From Favolaschia claudopus (taxonomy: Eukaryota > Basidiomycota > Agaricomycetes > Agaricales > Mycenaceae): a stretch of 64,000 nucleotides of DNA. The stretch lies in the NCBI GenBank assembly GCA_037176885.1, contig JAWWNJ010000067.1, positions 1,240,001 to 1,304,000 of the forward strand. Direction: 5' to 3'. The notes below the pieces were generated by a model. The model did not search any database and was not told the origin of the DNA. It saw only the letters and a list, made by a program, of their open reading frames with translations. The translations under genes and the position numbers were made by a program. Positions 39,434 to 49,217 of the stretch are shown here, piece after piece (position 1 is the stretch's first letter; every line of letters starts with the position of its first letter).

Positions 39434-39654
39434 TTGTATTGGATTAGATTTTGTGATTTTATATTTCGGTATATTTCACGCCTACACCTACACGCACCGT
39501 TACACCGCACCACCCAACCCCTTGTCTTAGACCTGTGGCGCGAGGCTTGATTGTGACAGTGGTGCCCAATATTTCCCTACAGTTATAGCTCTCATGTGGT
39601 CTCCATCGGAACTATAGTTATAGGTCGAACAATCTTCCATGACAATCACAGAAT

Positions 39655-40015
39655 GGCATCTCCACAGCTTCCACAGAGGACTTGTCCAGAGCGAAAAATG
39701 AGATTTTTCCACTGTTTCCATGTCTTTTCCCGCTACAAAAACCCCCTTTAAAGGGTACTAATGAGTTTTATGACTTTCCATCACGTTTTGTATACACTTC
39801 CGTGACTTCCATGAAGTCACACAGTTGTAGTAGGGCTAGTATACCCTTCCACCGCTTCCATGAGGGACTTGTACCAATATATATAGGTGGTGATTTGAGC
39901 TTCCACCACTTCCATGAAAATATTTGACTTTAATATATTAATATGCTCTCATTATGTAACCTTCCACTGCTTCCATGATTCAGCATATTTACCACCTTCC
40001 ATGACTTCCATCACC
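39655..40015. repeat. Interspersed CTTCCAC-n-CTTCCATGA repeat tract
   Basis: The motif CTTCCA(C/T)xxCTTCCATGA or close variants recurs about eight times (near 39660, 39706, 39776, 39804, 39848, 39899, 39961, 39995) with spacers of 30-60 bp of AT-richer sequence. The repeats are degenerate, so this looks like an old minisatellite or a repetitive module of an unidentified element. Confidence 0.6.
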
Positions 40016-40212
40016 CTTGACTTAGGTTTTCTTTACTTCTCTTGGTATTCAAGCAAGCACAGCAGCAGGATCAATTCTTATTTAGCAAATACAAAAAAAA
40101 ACACGCAATTTGAGATCATTGTGTCAGAGTATACGAGTCTAGCAAAAAAAATACCCTGAAGGCAGCAGCATGCAGCAACAGACGAGAGACCAAGAGGAAG
40201 CAGGGCAGCTCA

Positions 40213-40515
40213 CTAATCAGAGTCAGAGTCGGAGCCATCCCACTCAGAGCTGGACCCATGCACATCTGAGAGTGTCTGTGGCTTGCGAGCTGGCTTGGAT
40301 GGTCCTGCAGTACGAGTGGCGGTCTTCTTGGACAATGCCTCCAGCTTCCCCTTGGCCTGTCTCTGTTTTTCTGCCAGCCCCTCTGGCCCCAGCCTTTCCA
40401 ACTCCTCTACCTCCCTCTTTTCCTTGTCCCGGCGGCAGAGGAACGAGCTCCTCTCGGATGGCTCAACGGTGGGGTCGTTCAGGTCCGGTGATAGGGCCGC
40501 TATACGGCTAGGCAT
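40213..40515 (-). pseudogene. C-terminal coding fragment cut by LTR 2
   Basis: A minus-strand frame of 100 codons with protein-like composition: RRDKEKREVEELERLGPEGL forms a charged helix, followed by a basic segment and a terminal acidic tail (WDGSDSDSD). Its 5' side ends where the LTR begins at 40499, so the rest of the gene is gone or separated by the retroelement insertion. The parent gene was not recognised; charged tails of this kind are common in transposon-associated Agaricomycete proteins. Confidence 0.45.
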
Positions 40516-42280
40516 GAAATGCCCAGAATTTATCGATTTTCAAGACCTATCAGCGGGAGAAGTGAGGTTAGGATAATAGAAGATATGCCCGTCCTCGCGG
40601 GCAGTATCTTATTGCTGTGGATAGCCGACAAGCTGGCGGGCCACCAACGGGTAGCAGCGGCTTAGCGACGTTTCCCTAAACATGGGTGCGAGACTCTGCC
40701 GCTGACTATTTCTAAACTGCCGGGCCAAGGGACTTGGTGGGAAACTACTATCTCGAGGTGCTGGAGGCGACTAAGAGGAACTACCGACCTCCCTGAGGTT
40801 AGGCGCTCACCCGCCGACCAACATGAAGAAGATCTAGCGGGGGACCATACTGGGTTCAACTTCGAACTCAGGACGGCCACCACTCTACCGACGAACAGGA
40901 TCACCGGCAGGCCCTAACCGAGCATGCCGGCTGATTACGGACAGCCGGGACTTAACCGACTGCCAGCGGGAGCACCGCGGAGCCAGCGGCTCTGTCAGAA
41001 TGATGAGAAGGACATGGCGAGTTGCCGGGGGCATTTCCCGCTGATTGCGGACAACCCGAACGGCGAGTGGCGAGCCGCTAACACGGCTCGGCTCTCCCTA
41101 TTTTCCCTGGGACTTATACTGTTCTGAAGATGGGAGAAGAGACGAACTTGACCGCTGTCGAGCCGTTGACTAACTACTCAGCGGGAAGCCTTTTCGACTT
41201 CAACTCGACCAGCGGCGAGACCATATTATGAAGGAGGAATTTCGTGTCCCCTCCCGGGGACATGGCAACCAGCACGCCATTGCACTGCAATAAGGCGCAA
41301 TACCCACCCGCCCGCATGGACTTTCTCCGGGAGGCAGTCTTTTCACTCACGACTCGCAATCCTGAATATACCATTGGTTCCCAGCGGGCGCGGCATCAAA
41401 CTTGGACAGTCTCTCATCATGATTTTATTTGGTTGTTTCTGCTCCCGCTGCATGTATTTAATCTCCCGGTGTACCTTTTGTTACTCGGTCAATTACCTAC
41501 CCGTAGACAAGGGCAGTTTGTAGCGGACTCTAGAATTTGAATTGAAGCTTTGAAAGAGACTAGACTTGATATCTGAGAGAGACTCGAGTGATACGGAAAG
41601 ACTTGTGGCATACCGAGCCGCCAGAACTTTGAGAGCCCCGCCAGCCTTTGAGCCCGCGCCCTCCTGAAATACGAAGCCCCGTCTCTTGCAGTTCCGCGGT
41701 ATAACCAAGACCCCCGTTCGTGCTTGATTCCGCGCCGTCGACGCCCCGTGTGCCCTGCCGTTCCGCGGTATTCAAAGACCCCCGTTCGAGCTCGCTGCCG
41801 CGCAGTGGTGTAAGTGCCCCGGCCACTGTTAGTGTCCGCGCCATCGACGTAAGAGCCCCGCTCCTCGCCAGAGCCGCGCCAGTTGAATAAGAACCCCGTC
41901 CCGCTGAGCCGCGCCTTCTGCCCGCCGGTTGTCATCCAGAAAGCTTCTTCCCGGTTGACAATCCACTACCGGGTGCCGCTTTTCTATTGGCACGGAGACC
42001 CTCCCCGCTAGACTCAGAATTTCTCATTTCAAAGTCTCAGAAAGAGTGACTCTTCGCTTCTCCCGCTGCGAATCGTTTTGCCCGCTACGTTCTCGCTAGA
42101 CAATCTAGTAGTTCGTCCCGCTCAAACGTAGCGACCTTGATTGATTGAAGCTTGCACAAGTATTCTGAGGGACGATACGTGCTCCTGCCACCCCGAACAC
42201 ACACACACGTCGTATTGGATTAGATTTTGTGATTTTATATTTCGGTATATTTCACGCCTACACCCACACGCACCGTTTCA
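40499..42280 (+). mobile_element. 5' LTR of a truncated LTR retroelement
   Basis: The LTR starts TGATAGGGC and ends CCGTTTCA, is 1,782 bp long and is homologous to 36107-39504. It differs from LTR 1 by point changes, by lacking the DNA-transposon insertion, and by an internal duplication of about 68 bp (41693-41796) containing two copies of GTTCCGCGGTAT...AAGACCCCCGTTCG. It is followed directly by a primer-binding-like site and a gag gene, so it is a 5' LTR. The left flank is the coding fragment at 40213-40498. Confidence 0.8.
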
Positions 42281-42299
42281 TCTGGAGCCCACCGCGAGG
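42281..42299 (+). promoter_or_regulatory. Putative primer-binding site
   Basis: TCTGGAGCCCACCGCGAGG begins one base after the LTR end. A TGG-starting site just inside a 5' LTR is the usual place for tRNA priming of reverse transcription. The tRNA was not identified. Confidence 0.45.
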
Positions 42300-42442
42300 G
42301 GTGACAGATTATTTGTGTCAAGTCGAAAGAAATCACTTGTGGACGCTGCTATAAACTAGCACGAACCATCCGCCGGTTGACTCGAGAATAGAATATACAC
42401 CCGCCCGTTGAGCCGTTAGCTCCAGGCCCGCGATAGAAGATT

Positions 42443-43381
42443 TTGCCATTTAGTTTCGGAGGAGACGTGGCTTCAGAAGGACGATCCGCTAGAGCACCAC
42501 CACCAAAGCCTCGATCTACCAACACTAGCCTACGCGCCGCTGCTGCCGCTCTCGATCTCGAACTTGCCGATTCTTCCCTCCCGCCTGTTGCTCTCGCCCG
42601 GGAAATCTATTCTCTGTGCGGACGATCCCAAGCACAAGCTTATCGTGCCCGCCGAACCCAGTCGTTGAGCCCCTCTGCTCCGCTGGAACAACAAACCCCG
42701 ACTCAACCGCCCGGCACTAGACCTGTTACGCCCGACGGTGCAGCTACCCAGTCGTCAACGACTCTCTTGTCTGTCTCTCCACCACTACTCCAAACTTCAC
42801 CAACCCCTTCCAACAATCCGATGGCTGAAGACGGCAATAATACTGTCGCCCGAGGAAAGAAGCGCGCACCGGAACCATGGGACAGGAACGCCCCGCTCTT
42901 CAAAGAAGATGAGCCGGAGGAACTCGTTCGTTTCCTGGACCATGTGGAGCGTATGATGGAATTAGATGAGACGCCGGCCGACAAGAAGAACGAGTTCGTC
43001 TGCCGCTACACCGCTCAAGCTACGGCTGAAGAGTGGCGGCAGTTCGACTCGTTCTCCAAGACGTTCGACGACTTTAAGAAAGAAATCCTGGAAAATTACC
43101 CGTCAGTCGTCGACCAGAAGAAGGGCTCTGTGCAGAAATTGCACAAGCAGCTTCGTAAGTTCGCCGAAGAGGGGATTGACCGGGATGATGAGGACGAGCT
43201 CATGCGCCTCACGCGAACCATGAACGTCGAGGCGAACAAACTCCTCGATTCAAACTTGATTTCGCACCGGGAAGCCCTCCCGATGTTCTTCTCCAAATTG
43301 ACTCGCGAGTTTAAGGAGCGAATCCTGGAGAATCTCGAGAGGAAACCTCCCACTGAGGACGACGACGAGCAGCCCATATAG
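42443..43381 (+). CDS. Retrotransposon gag-like protein
   Basis: An uninterrupted 312-codon frame. A disordered Ser/Pro-rich N-terminus (about 120 residues) precedes a helical retrotransposon gag region: APLFKEDEPEELVRFLDHVE, DKKNEFVCRYTAQATAEEW, SFSKTFDDFKKEILENYPS, then helices to PTEDDDEQPI. This resembles gag of fungal Gypsy/Metaviridae-type elements, which forms the particle shell. No zinc knuckle, protease, reverse transcriptase or integrase follows; unrelated sequence begins soon after the TAG, so the element is truncated. The ATG used by the open frame may be preceded by a slightly longer in-frame start. Confidence 0.72.
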   Translation: MPFSFGGDVASEGRSARAPPPKPRSTNTSLRAAAAALDLELADSSLPPVALAREIYSLCGRSQAQAYRARRTQSLSPSAPLEQQTPTQPPGTRPVTPDGAATQSSTTLLSVSPPLLQTSPTPSNNPMAEDGNNTVARGKKRAPEPWDRNAPLFKEDEPEELVRFLDHVERMMELDETPADKKNEFVCRYTAQATAEEWRQFDSFSKTFDDFKKEILENYPSVVDQKKGSVQKLHKQLRKFAEEGIDRDDEDELMRLTRTMNVEANKLLDSNLISHREALPMFFSKLTREFKERILENLERKPPTEDDDEQPI

Positions 43382-43556
43382 TAGACCTTTTACAAAAAGT
43401 AGTTGGGATGTTCAGACGTCTTTTGCAAAAACTTGTGAGTTTACCCACGCAAGCCCCGGGGCTGTTGATGGGGCCTCGGCAAGGCTTGTCGGAGTTTCAA
43501 ATACACCATCAGCATCAAAATTGATGCCTTTGATGTTCCCGGGGCCATTTTTTATT

Positions 43557-43592
43557 AATTTAATGCAATTTAATGCAATTTAATGCAATTTA
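43557..43592. repeat. Short tandem repeat (AATTTAATGC)n
   Basis: Three and a half copies of the 10-bp unit AATTTAATGC lie between the truncated gag element and the 3' end of the next gene. Confidence 0.9.
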
Positions 43593-43877
43593 ACGGTCCG
43601 TTGCCTTCGGAAATTGTGTCCTGCCTCGGAACAGTGTCGGAATAGCTTACCGTGTCTTTCCGAACACTTACGTTGCCTGTCAAGCCAAGAAACGGGGCCA
43701 TCAATTACGGAAAACATATCGGGCGGGAATTGATGTGGGGCTTCCCACTTGTTCCCAGCGCCCTACATCGACCCTACCCAAACAGACAGCTCATACACCA
43801 ACGTCCCCTCTCGCCCCCCCTCATTTCTTCGTATATACCTCGTTACAACGCCAACTACGCTCGACAAACGCGTCCCA

Positions 43878-46528
43878 TCAATTCGCAGCGGAGCTGGGAC
43901 TTGCGACCTCCGGAGCGGCCGCCGTCGCTGCTCTGTGAAGGATTCAGCATGTATGTATGCCCCTCTAGCACAGGGGAACCATTTGACACTTACACCAGCC
44001 TTTGCAGCACCCACAACATATCCTCCACCGCCTCGTCCCAATCTCCGCAGGGGATTCTTTCGGCATCCTTCCACCAACGAAGGCAGATCAAAGCGTTAAG
44101 GAGCCCATTCGGACCGGTCTGGGAACGCAGCGCCGACCAGTCGCCTTCCCCCGCTCGTTCAAGACGGCGCCCATTGGCCGAACGGGTCCGCCATTGCGGG
44201 TTGATCGCCACCCACCACAACCACCACGTTACGGAGAATCCAAACACGTCTGTAAGCCGAGGCTGGGGGCCCCCAACTCGCTTACGCTGGATCCAGCCTT
44301 TTACCTCGGACGGACGCTCCTTCGTTCCCATTCCTTTTGCCTGCGTTTCAGATCAATCAGCATACTTGGGACTCCAAAGCTCGTAGGTCAACTCACCGGT
44401 CCGTCGAAATCAGCATTGACCTCAAACATCCACCAGAGGTTTACCAATTTATTCCACTGCTCGCCGCAATCGCCACTCAACAGCTGCGCTTTCGAATACG
44501 CTGCCCAATTGGGCACCCCATCGACTCTTGCCAAAGGGCTCTCTATCGCTCTCCTCTTCGCAATACTTTCTCCCTCGAGATTACCACCTCCACCACCCCC
44601 ATCACCGCTCGCCTCCCCGTCACTCCCACTCTCGTTCTCGTCGTCGTACCCGTCGTCGTCGGCCGCCTTCTTTCTGCGCTTACCACTAGGACCCCCCGCA
44701 TCGTCGTCGGGCTTCCTTTTGTTAGCGGCTCGCAGATCCTGCATCAGGGACGCTACCGAATCTTTCAAGCCCAGTTTATCCAACTGTTCCTTGCTCCATG
44801 CTATGTTGCTCTCCCGGGTTAAGAAGAGAGTGTTGCCGCGTTCCAGCTCCCTCAGGCGGATGTCTTGGGTGTTGGGGCTCAACGCTCTCACCTGGCGCCT
44901 CAGCGGCGACGTCACCAGCGGCATAGCCTGGAGCCGCTCCTCGACTTCCTCCGCCCAGCCGTCGTCATCGTCATCGCCCTCCCAGCCATCCCCTCCTTCC
45001 CCCCCATCGCCATCGCCCTCCCAGCCATCCCCTCCTTCCTCTCCATCGACGTTCTGCCCCTCCCCCTCACCTTCGTCGGCGTTGTGGTCGCTTTTCTTGC
45101 CTTTGCCGCGCTTTTCGCCGCGTTTCCCATCGCTTGCCTTGTCTTTCTCGCCGCGCTTCCCCTCGCTCTGCTTCCCCTTACCGCCGCGCTTCCCACCGCG
45201 TTTCTTGCGCTTGTCAACGTCGGTGGGCTCCTCGACGGGCTGCTCGTTGATGTTGTCGCCGGCGGTAGACGCATCGGCGGGTTTCGACGCGTCGGCGGCG
45301 GATTTAGACGCGTCGTCGGCGGATTTAGACGCGTCGTCGGCGGTTTTCGACGCGTCGTTGGATGCGTCGGCTTGTACGAGCGGCTTAAGGGGGCCCGTAG
45401 CAGGGGCATCGGCAGCTTTCATACGCGGTGAGCTGTTGGTCGACTGTAACAAGGTACGTACTTACCGCCAGCTACGAGATATCTCATCCATTGATCCATT
45501 ATATTCTTGAATCCTCTAGAATCCCAAGCACTCAATTTCAGGCCCTGCGTTCCAGGAGCCTTGGCTTGCAACGTCCGCACGTCGAACTTTCCATCGATCA
45601 CCGTACCCGTTACCAGAAGCACATGAGAGCCGGTCAGAGCGCGCAGCGAGTCGAGGAGAGGCTGGACAGTTACAGCCAAGCGTTCACGGGCTCTGGGATT
45701 ATACGGTGAGTCTCAACTTTCAATAAACGCAAAATCAAGAGACTGACTCTTGTTGTAGTGCTGGGTCCTTCACCTCCGCTGCCGCGGCACTGTCGCCCGT
45801 TTTGTATTCCTCCATTGCGGCTTCAAATTCTTCGTCTACTCTCGCCTTCAACTCATTCCGGTATTCTTCAGTCTCTGCCGCCAACAACTCTCGCGCAATC
45901 TGGCCTCGCTCTTTAATACGATTTTTCTTGCCCACCAGTTCCGGGTATCGCTCCTTGAAGACATCGTTAATCTTGGCCAACGCGTCATCGTCTTGCATAT
46001 ACGATTGGTACAACGCCAGACGTCTAGGAGCCTGTTCGTCGACGCGTCGGAGCTGTGAAATCCACTTCGCGAATGGATTTGACGCGCTCTTGCTTATGCG
46101 AGCATACGAGAACCACCGTTTTATTTTCTGCAGGTTGTTAGCCGGATCCCCGCCGTCGCGTAGCATGCGCTCACCGCCTGCGTATCCTCCTTGGTCTTGT
46201 TTTTCGTCGCCATCTCTTCCGCCGTCAACTCGGTGTCGGGTTTCACGACATAGGTCGAAATGTCCTCGGGCGGCTCCTCGTCCAACGCCAACGTCCAGGG
46301 AAATTGCTGCCAGTAATCCTTCCACACCCCCTTCCACCACCCACGCGTCGTCGAGTCGGCCGAATGCTTGCAAAATTCTTCGACGCGAGCGCGCAGAAAC
46401 TCCAAACGAGCTCCGTGGAACCCCCCTGGATTCCCTCTTCTCTTCGCCTCAGCCTCATTTTCATCATCCACCTCCCCTCCTTTCTTCTGTTTTGGTCTTT
46501 TGTCGCCTTGCGCCTTGCCTTTCGTCAT
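43878..46528 (-). CDS. Hypothetical protein with charged disordered centre, KDZ-neighbourhood type
   Basis: Exons join in phase from the ATG at 46528 (MTKGKAQGDKRPKQKKGG) to the TGA at 43878. The N-terminal 230 residues are helical with Trp-rich blocks (WWKGVWKDYWQQFPW; KIKRWFSYARI). A central part includes LLDSLRALTGSHVLLVTG and a DASKxADDASKS tandem repeat, followed by long Lys/Glu/Gly and acidic runs. The C-terminus has a Trp-rich block (VTWWLWWVAINPQW; NGLLNALICLRWWKDA) and ends PSSAAN. This N-to-C layout matches a family found widely in Agaricomycete genomes, often near transposons; its function is unknown. The junction at 45370-45465 is the least certain. Confidence 0.65.
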
Positions 46529-46941
46529 TTTTTCGGTATGAAGGAGTCGTCAGTGGGAGCAGGGCAAGGAACCGAGCAGTAAATGATATCTTTACATACA
46601 ATACTTACAAGTCCCCCTTACAGCCATTCTACTTAGCCGTTCGCATTCATCGAGATCTCTTATAGTACTTATATCACTCAGTTGTATGTACACGAAATGG
46701 ATTGTATTCACAAAAAAGAGCCTAAATACATGAAAAAGAATTGTAAGGCAAGAAACTCAGCAGGCTAAATACGATACAGCAGACACACATGCGACACAAC
46801 GAGAACTCGGCGATACAGCGATACAGGACAACGGGGGGGCAGCGAGCGAGGGATGTAGCAAGAAGGGGAAGGGGAGAGACACGAGGGGTAGATATGATAG
46901 GCGTCCGAGAACTACAAGAAAGGAGAAACGCGCGATGAGAC

Positions 46942-48005
46942 TTACGACGACGACGAAGGCACGGTACCATCCCGCACCGGACGACCGCCGATGCGGATGC
47001 CCACCGCCCACCCATGCATGTCCTCCAAAGTGGTCTCGTCGTCGGAATACATGAGCGTGATCATGGGTCCCATGCCGCGCTCCAACGCAGCGCACACGGC
47101 CGCCTTGGGATCGCTCCAGGACTGACAACGCATGCCTTTGATGCCCCAAAGTACCGGCGGAGGACAGAGATCATCATCGTCGAACCCGTACTCGATCTCG
47201 CTCAACGAGCGCGGAGAGGAGTTCGGCGACGACGACGGAAGGTTGGAAAGATCGCTCGACGTGAAGGACAACACGGACGACGCGGTAGGCGGACGTGCGG
47301 GGGACGAGGTGACGGGCGGCAAATTCGCAGGGGACGACGGGGCCACGGGGCGAGCCATGAACCGCGGAGTAGCCGGGGCACGAGAAGCCGTCGGGGAGGT
47401 CGGGAACGCGGACGAAAAAATGGTTCCGCTGCTGCGCGGCCATTGGTAGGTCGATGGAGAAAAGGGAGACGCGCTGGAGAGGTCGAAGGGGGAAGCGAGG
47501 GTCTGGGTCGCACCCGGGGGCGTGAGGGGACGACGAGGGGGGAGATTGAAGGCGGAGGTGGGAGGAAGGGGAGAAACGATCGAGGGCTCGCGGATGGGCA
47601 AGACGGAGGCGGGCGCGGTGCGCAAGACGTGGTTGCGAACGACGGGCGTGGGCTCGACGAAGCCTTTGGGAAGCCTGAGGGCTGGGCAGCCGCCCTTGTG
47701 ATGCTCCTCGCAGAGGGCAGCCCAAGCCTCCTCGACGCCGCCAGAACCGCCCCAACGTTTCACCGATCTTCTGACCGCGCCCGAAAAGCCGACGATCTGC
47801 TCATTAGCACGAAGCCTGATGATAAATGTGAGTGCTCAAAACCTATAAAGCGATAGAGAAAAAAAACTTACGGGCAGTCGAAGACTCCAGCGCCGCAATG
47901 ACCAAGGCCGATGAGGTGGAAGCGGCCGTTGGGGTCAGAGTCGACGGCGTAGGTATCGTCGTAATTGCCAGAGGCATAGTAGAGAGGGGTGCAATGATTG
48001 CGCAT
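46942..48005 (-). CDS. Protein with RNase H1 hybrid-binding-like (viroplasmin-type) domain
   Basis: The first exon starts at 48005 (MRNHCTPLYYASGNYDDTYA) and is spliced at CC/GTAAGT near 47872. The N-terminal domain reads FHLIGLGHCGAGVFDCP, then VGFSGAVRRSVKRW and GGVEEAWAALCEEHH, matching the pattern of the RNase H1 N-terminal / caulimovirus viroplasmin domain (aromatic strand, G-x-GVF, VxGFSGA, then an Ala-rich helix). That domain binds RNA:DNA hybrids or dsRNA in characterised members. A long Ser/Pro linker and a second, weaker module (VLWGIKGMRC, SDPKAAVCAAL) follow. The stop at 46942 overlaps a GTAAGT, so a further exon is possible. It diverges from the gene at 48184. Confidence 0.65.
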
Positions 48006-48183
48006 TTTTAGAATTTTTGAAGTTGGGTAGTTTTTGCAAAAAGAGGTGGAGGTTGGTGGACAAGGTGAGGGGATGCTTCCGTCCGTCACATGGGAAACTA
48101 TATAGTGCCTTGCGCCACACTTCCCGCGGTAAGTGCGCACCCTACGTTTCTTCTTCTTCCTCCCAAATCTCAGCGCAAAGACG
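48006..48183. promoter_or_regulatory. Compact bidirectional promoter region
   Basis: Only 178 bp separate the start codons of the minus-strand viroplasmin-domain gene and the plus-strand gene at 48184. No TATA box was recognised in either direction. Confidence 0.45.
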
Positions 48184-48979
48184 ATGTCGCAGTCGGACAT
48201 GAACCAAGTCGGAGAATTGCAAAGGTGAGAAAGTGTGATGTGATCCTTTCCTTGACTGTCACGGAATAACGGCTTTCCTTTTTTGTCCTCATGTCTTAGC
48301 GCCATTCTTGAAAACCTATCCAGCGACATTCTTGAAAATCTATCCATCGCCCCAGCCTCTACCCCTCCTCCTCCCCCTCCCAGCCCCAAGCCTATCCGCG
48401 AAATGGGCCCCGGCATTCGCCACGACGTCCTGGACTCGTGCCTCTCTGATCCCCGCGACGTCATGGCGGCTAGGATGGAATCCCTGAAACATCGGCTGCA
48501 CAATCTCCACCAACTCGACACCACCGTCGAGAACACGGTCGATCCTCTCGAGGAGCTCCAATCCACCGTCGACCTCATCTTCACCACGATCACTGAACCT
48601 CTCATCGGCAAACACGACGACTTTCCGAGCGACGCAGCGAGCGTCGGAGACTCCGAGCACAGCTCCCTCAGCGAGGAGGACCGCGCCGAGCTGAGAACAT
48701 TGGGCCCTGCCGACCGCGCAGAGTTCATGTCGTTGAGCGACGCCGACCGCGCCGAGTACTACAAGAATAAGCGCGACATTGCGGCCGCTCATCACGCTTG
48801 GGGCACGGTCATGTCGGCCATGCGCACCTTCCGCGCCCTGCGCCCCAACGAGGATTTGAAGGAGCAGCTCGAGGAGATCTTGAAAACCTTGTAAGTTTCC
48901 ATTCATCGACATCTTCTCCTCTCTGACTTGGTACAGGGAACGCGTGAGGGCGGAGACGCTTGGGGAAGAAATTGATTGA
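48184..48979 (+). CDS. Small alpha-helical protein, unknown
   Basis: Three exons (48184-48224, 48300 to about 48890, 48937-48979) join in phase. The product starts MSQSDMNQVGELQS and is mostly helical with acidic repeats (SLSEEDRAELRTLGPADRAE, FMSLSDADRAEYYKNKRD), ending LEEILKTLERVRAETLGEEID. A short proline run near residue 40 separates a coil from the helical body. No domain recognised. Its position between two transposon-associated genes suggests it belongs to the KDZ neighbourhood. Confidence 0.6.
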
Positions 48980-49217
48980 AGGAACGTATATGCACCAATG
49001 TAATGTCTTTCTTGGCACAGTACCTACCCCATGTACAATGTAACTACCGCGAATGCCCAAAATCTATGGAGGTTTACTGTTTCTCAAATTTGATGATGAA
49101 TAAAACTTTGCGAATAAAAATTGACTGAATTCAAGACTTGGATTCGAGAAATATCAAGTTACATGTTGACTGAATTGTGAGAAATAGCAAAATACATGTA
49201 GTATACCGTAGCATGAA

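Larger units (their letters stand above)
36107..39504 (+). mobile_element. 3' LTR of a truncated LTR retroelement, split by a DNA transposon
   Basis: The LTR starts TGATAGGGC and ends CCGTTACA (TG...CA), and aligns with 40499-42280 over its whole length at high identity. Without the 1,650-bp insertion at 37580-39229 and one 3-bp duplication it is about 1,745 bp. It is preceded by a polypurine tract; a short internal remnant (about 35780-36093) lies to its left and no 5' LTR is present in the window. Long antisense frames inside the LTR (for example 37190-37498) are not conserved as proteins. Confidence 0.8.

Noticed and set aside
36107..42280. One complete LTR element made of the two LTRs with 39505-40498 as the internal part
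   Set aside because: The first LTR is preceded, not followed, by element internal sequence and a polypurine tract, and the second is followed by a primer-like site and gag; the segment between has no gag/pol.
44002..45510. 502-codon plus-strand open frame
   Set aside because: It is the antisense of the minus-strand gene at 43878-46528. Its Ser/Pro/Leu composition is what the opposite strand of a Lys/Glu/Asp/Gly-rich sequence gives, and the minus strand closes in phase with domains.
47014..47856. 280-codon plus-strand Arg/Gly-rich frame
   Set aside because: Antisense of the viroplasmin-domain gene on minus, which has a recognisable domain and splice site.
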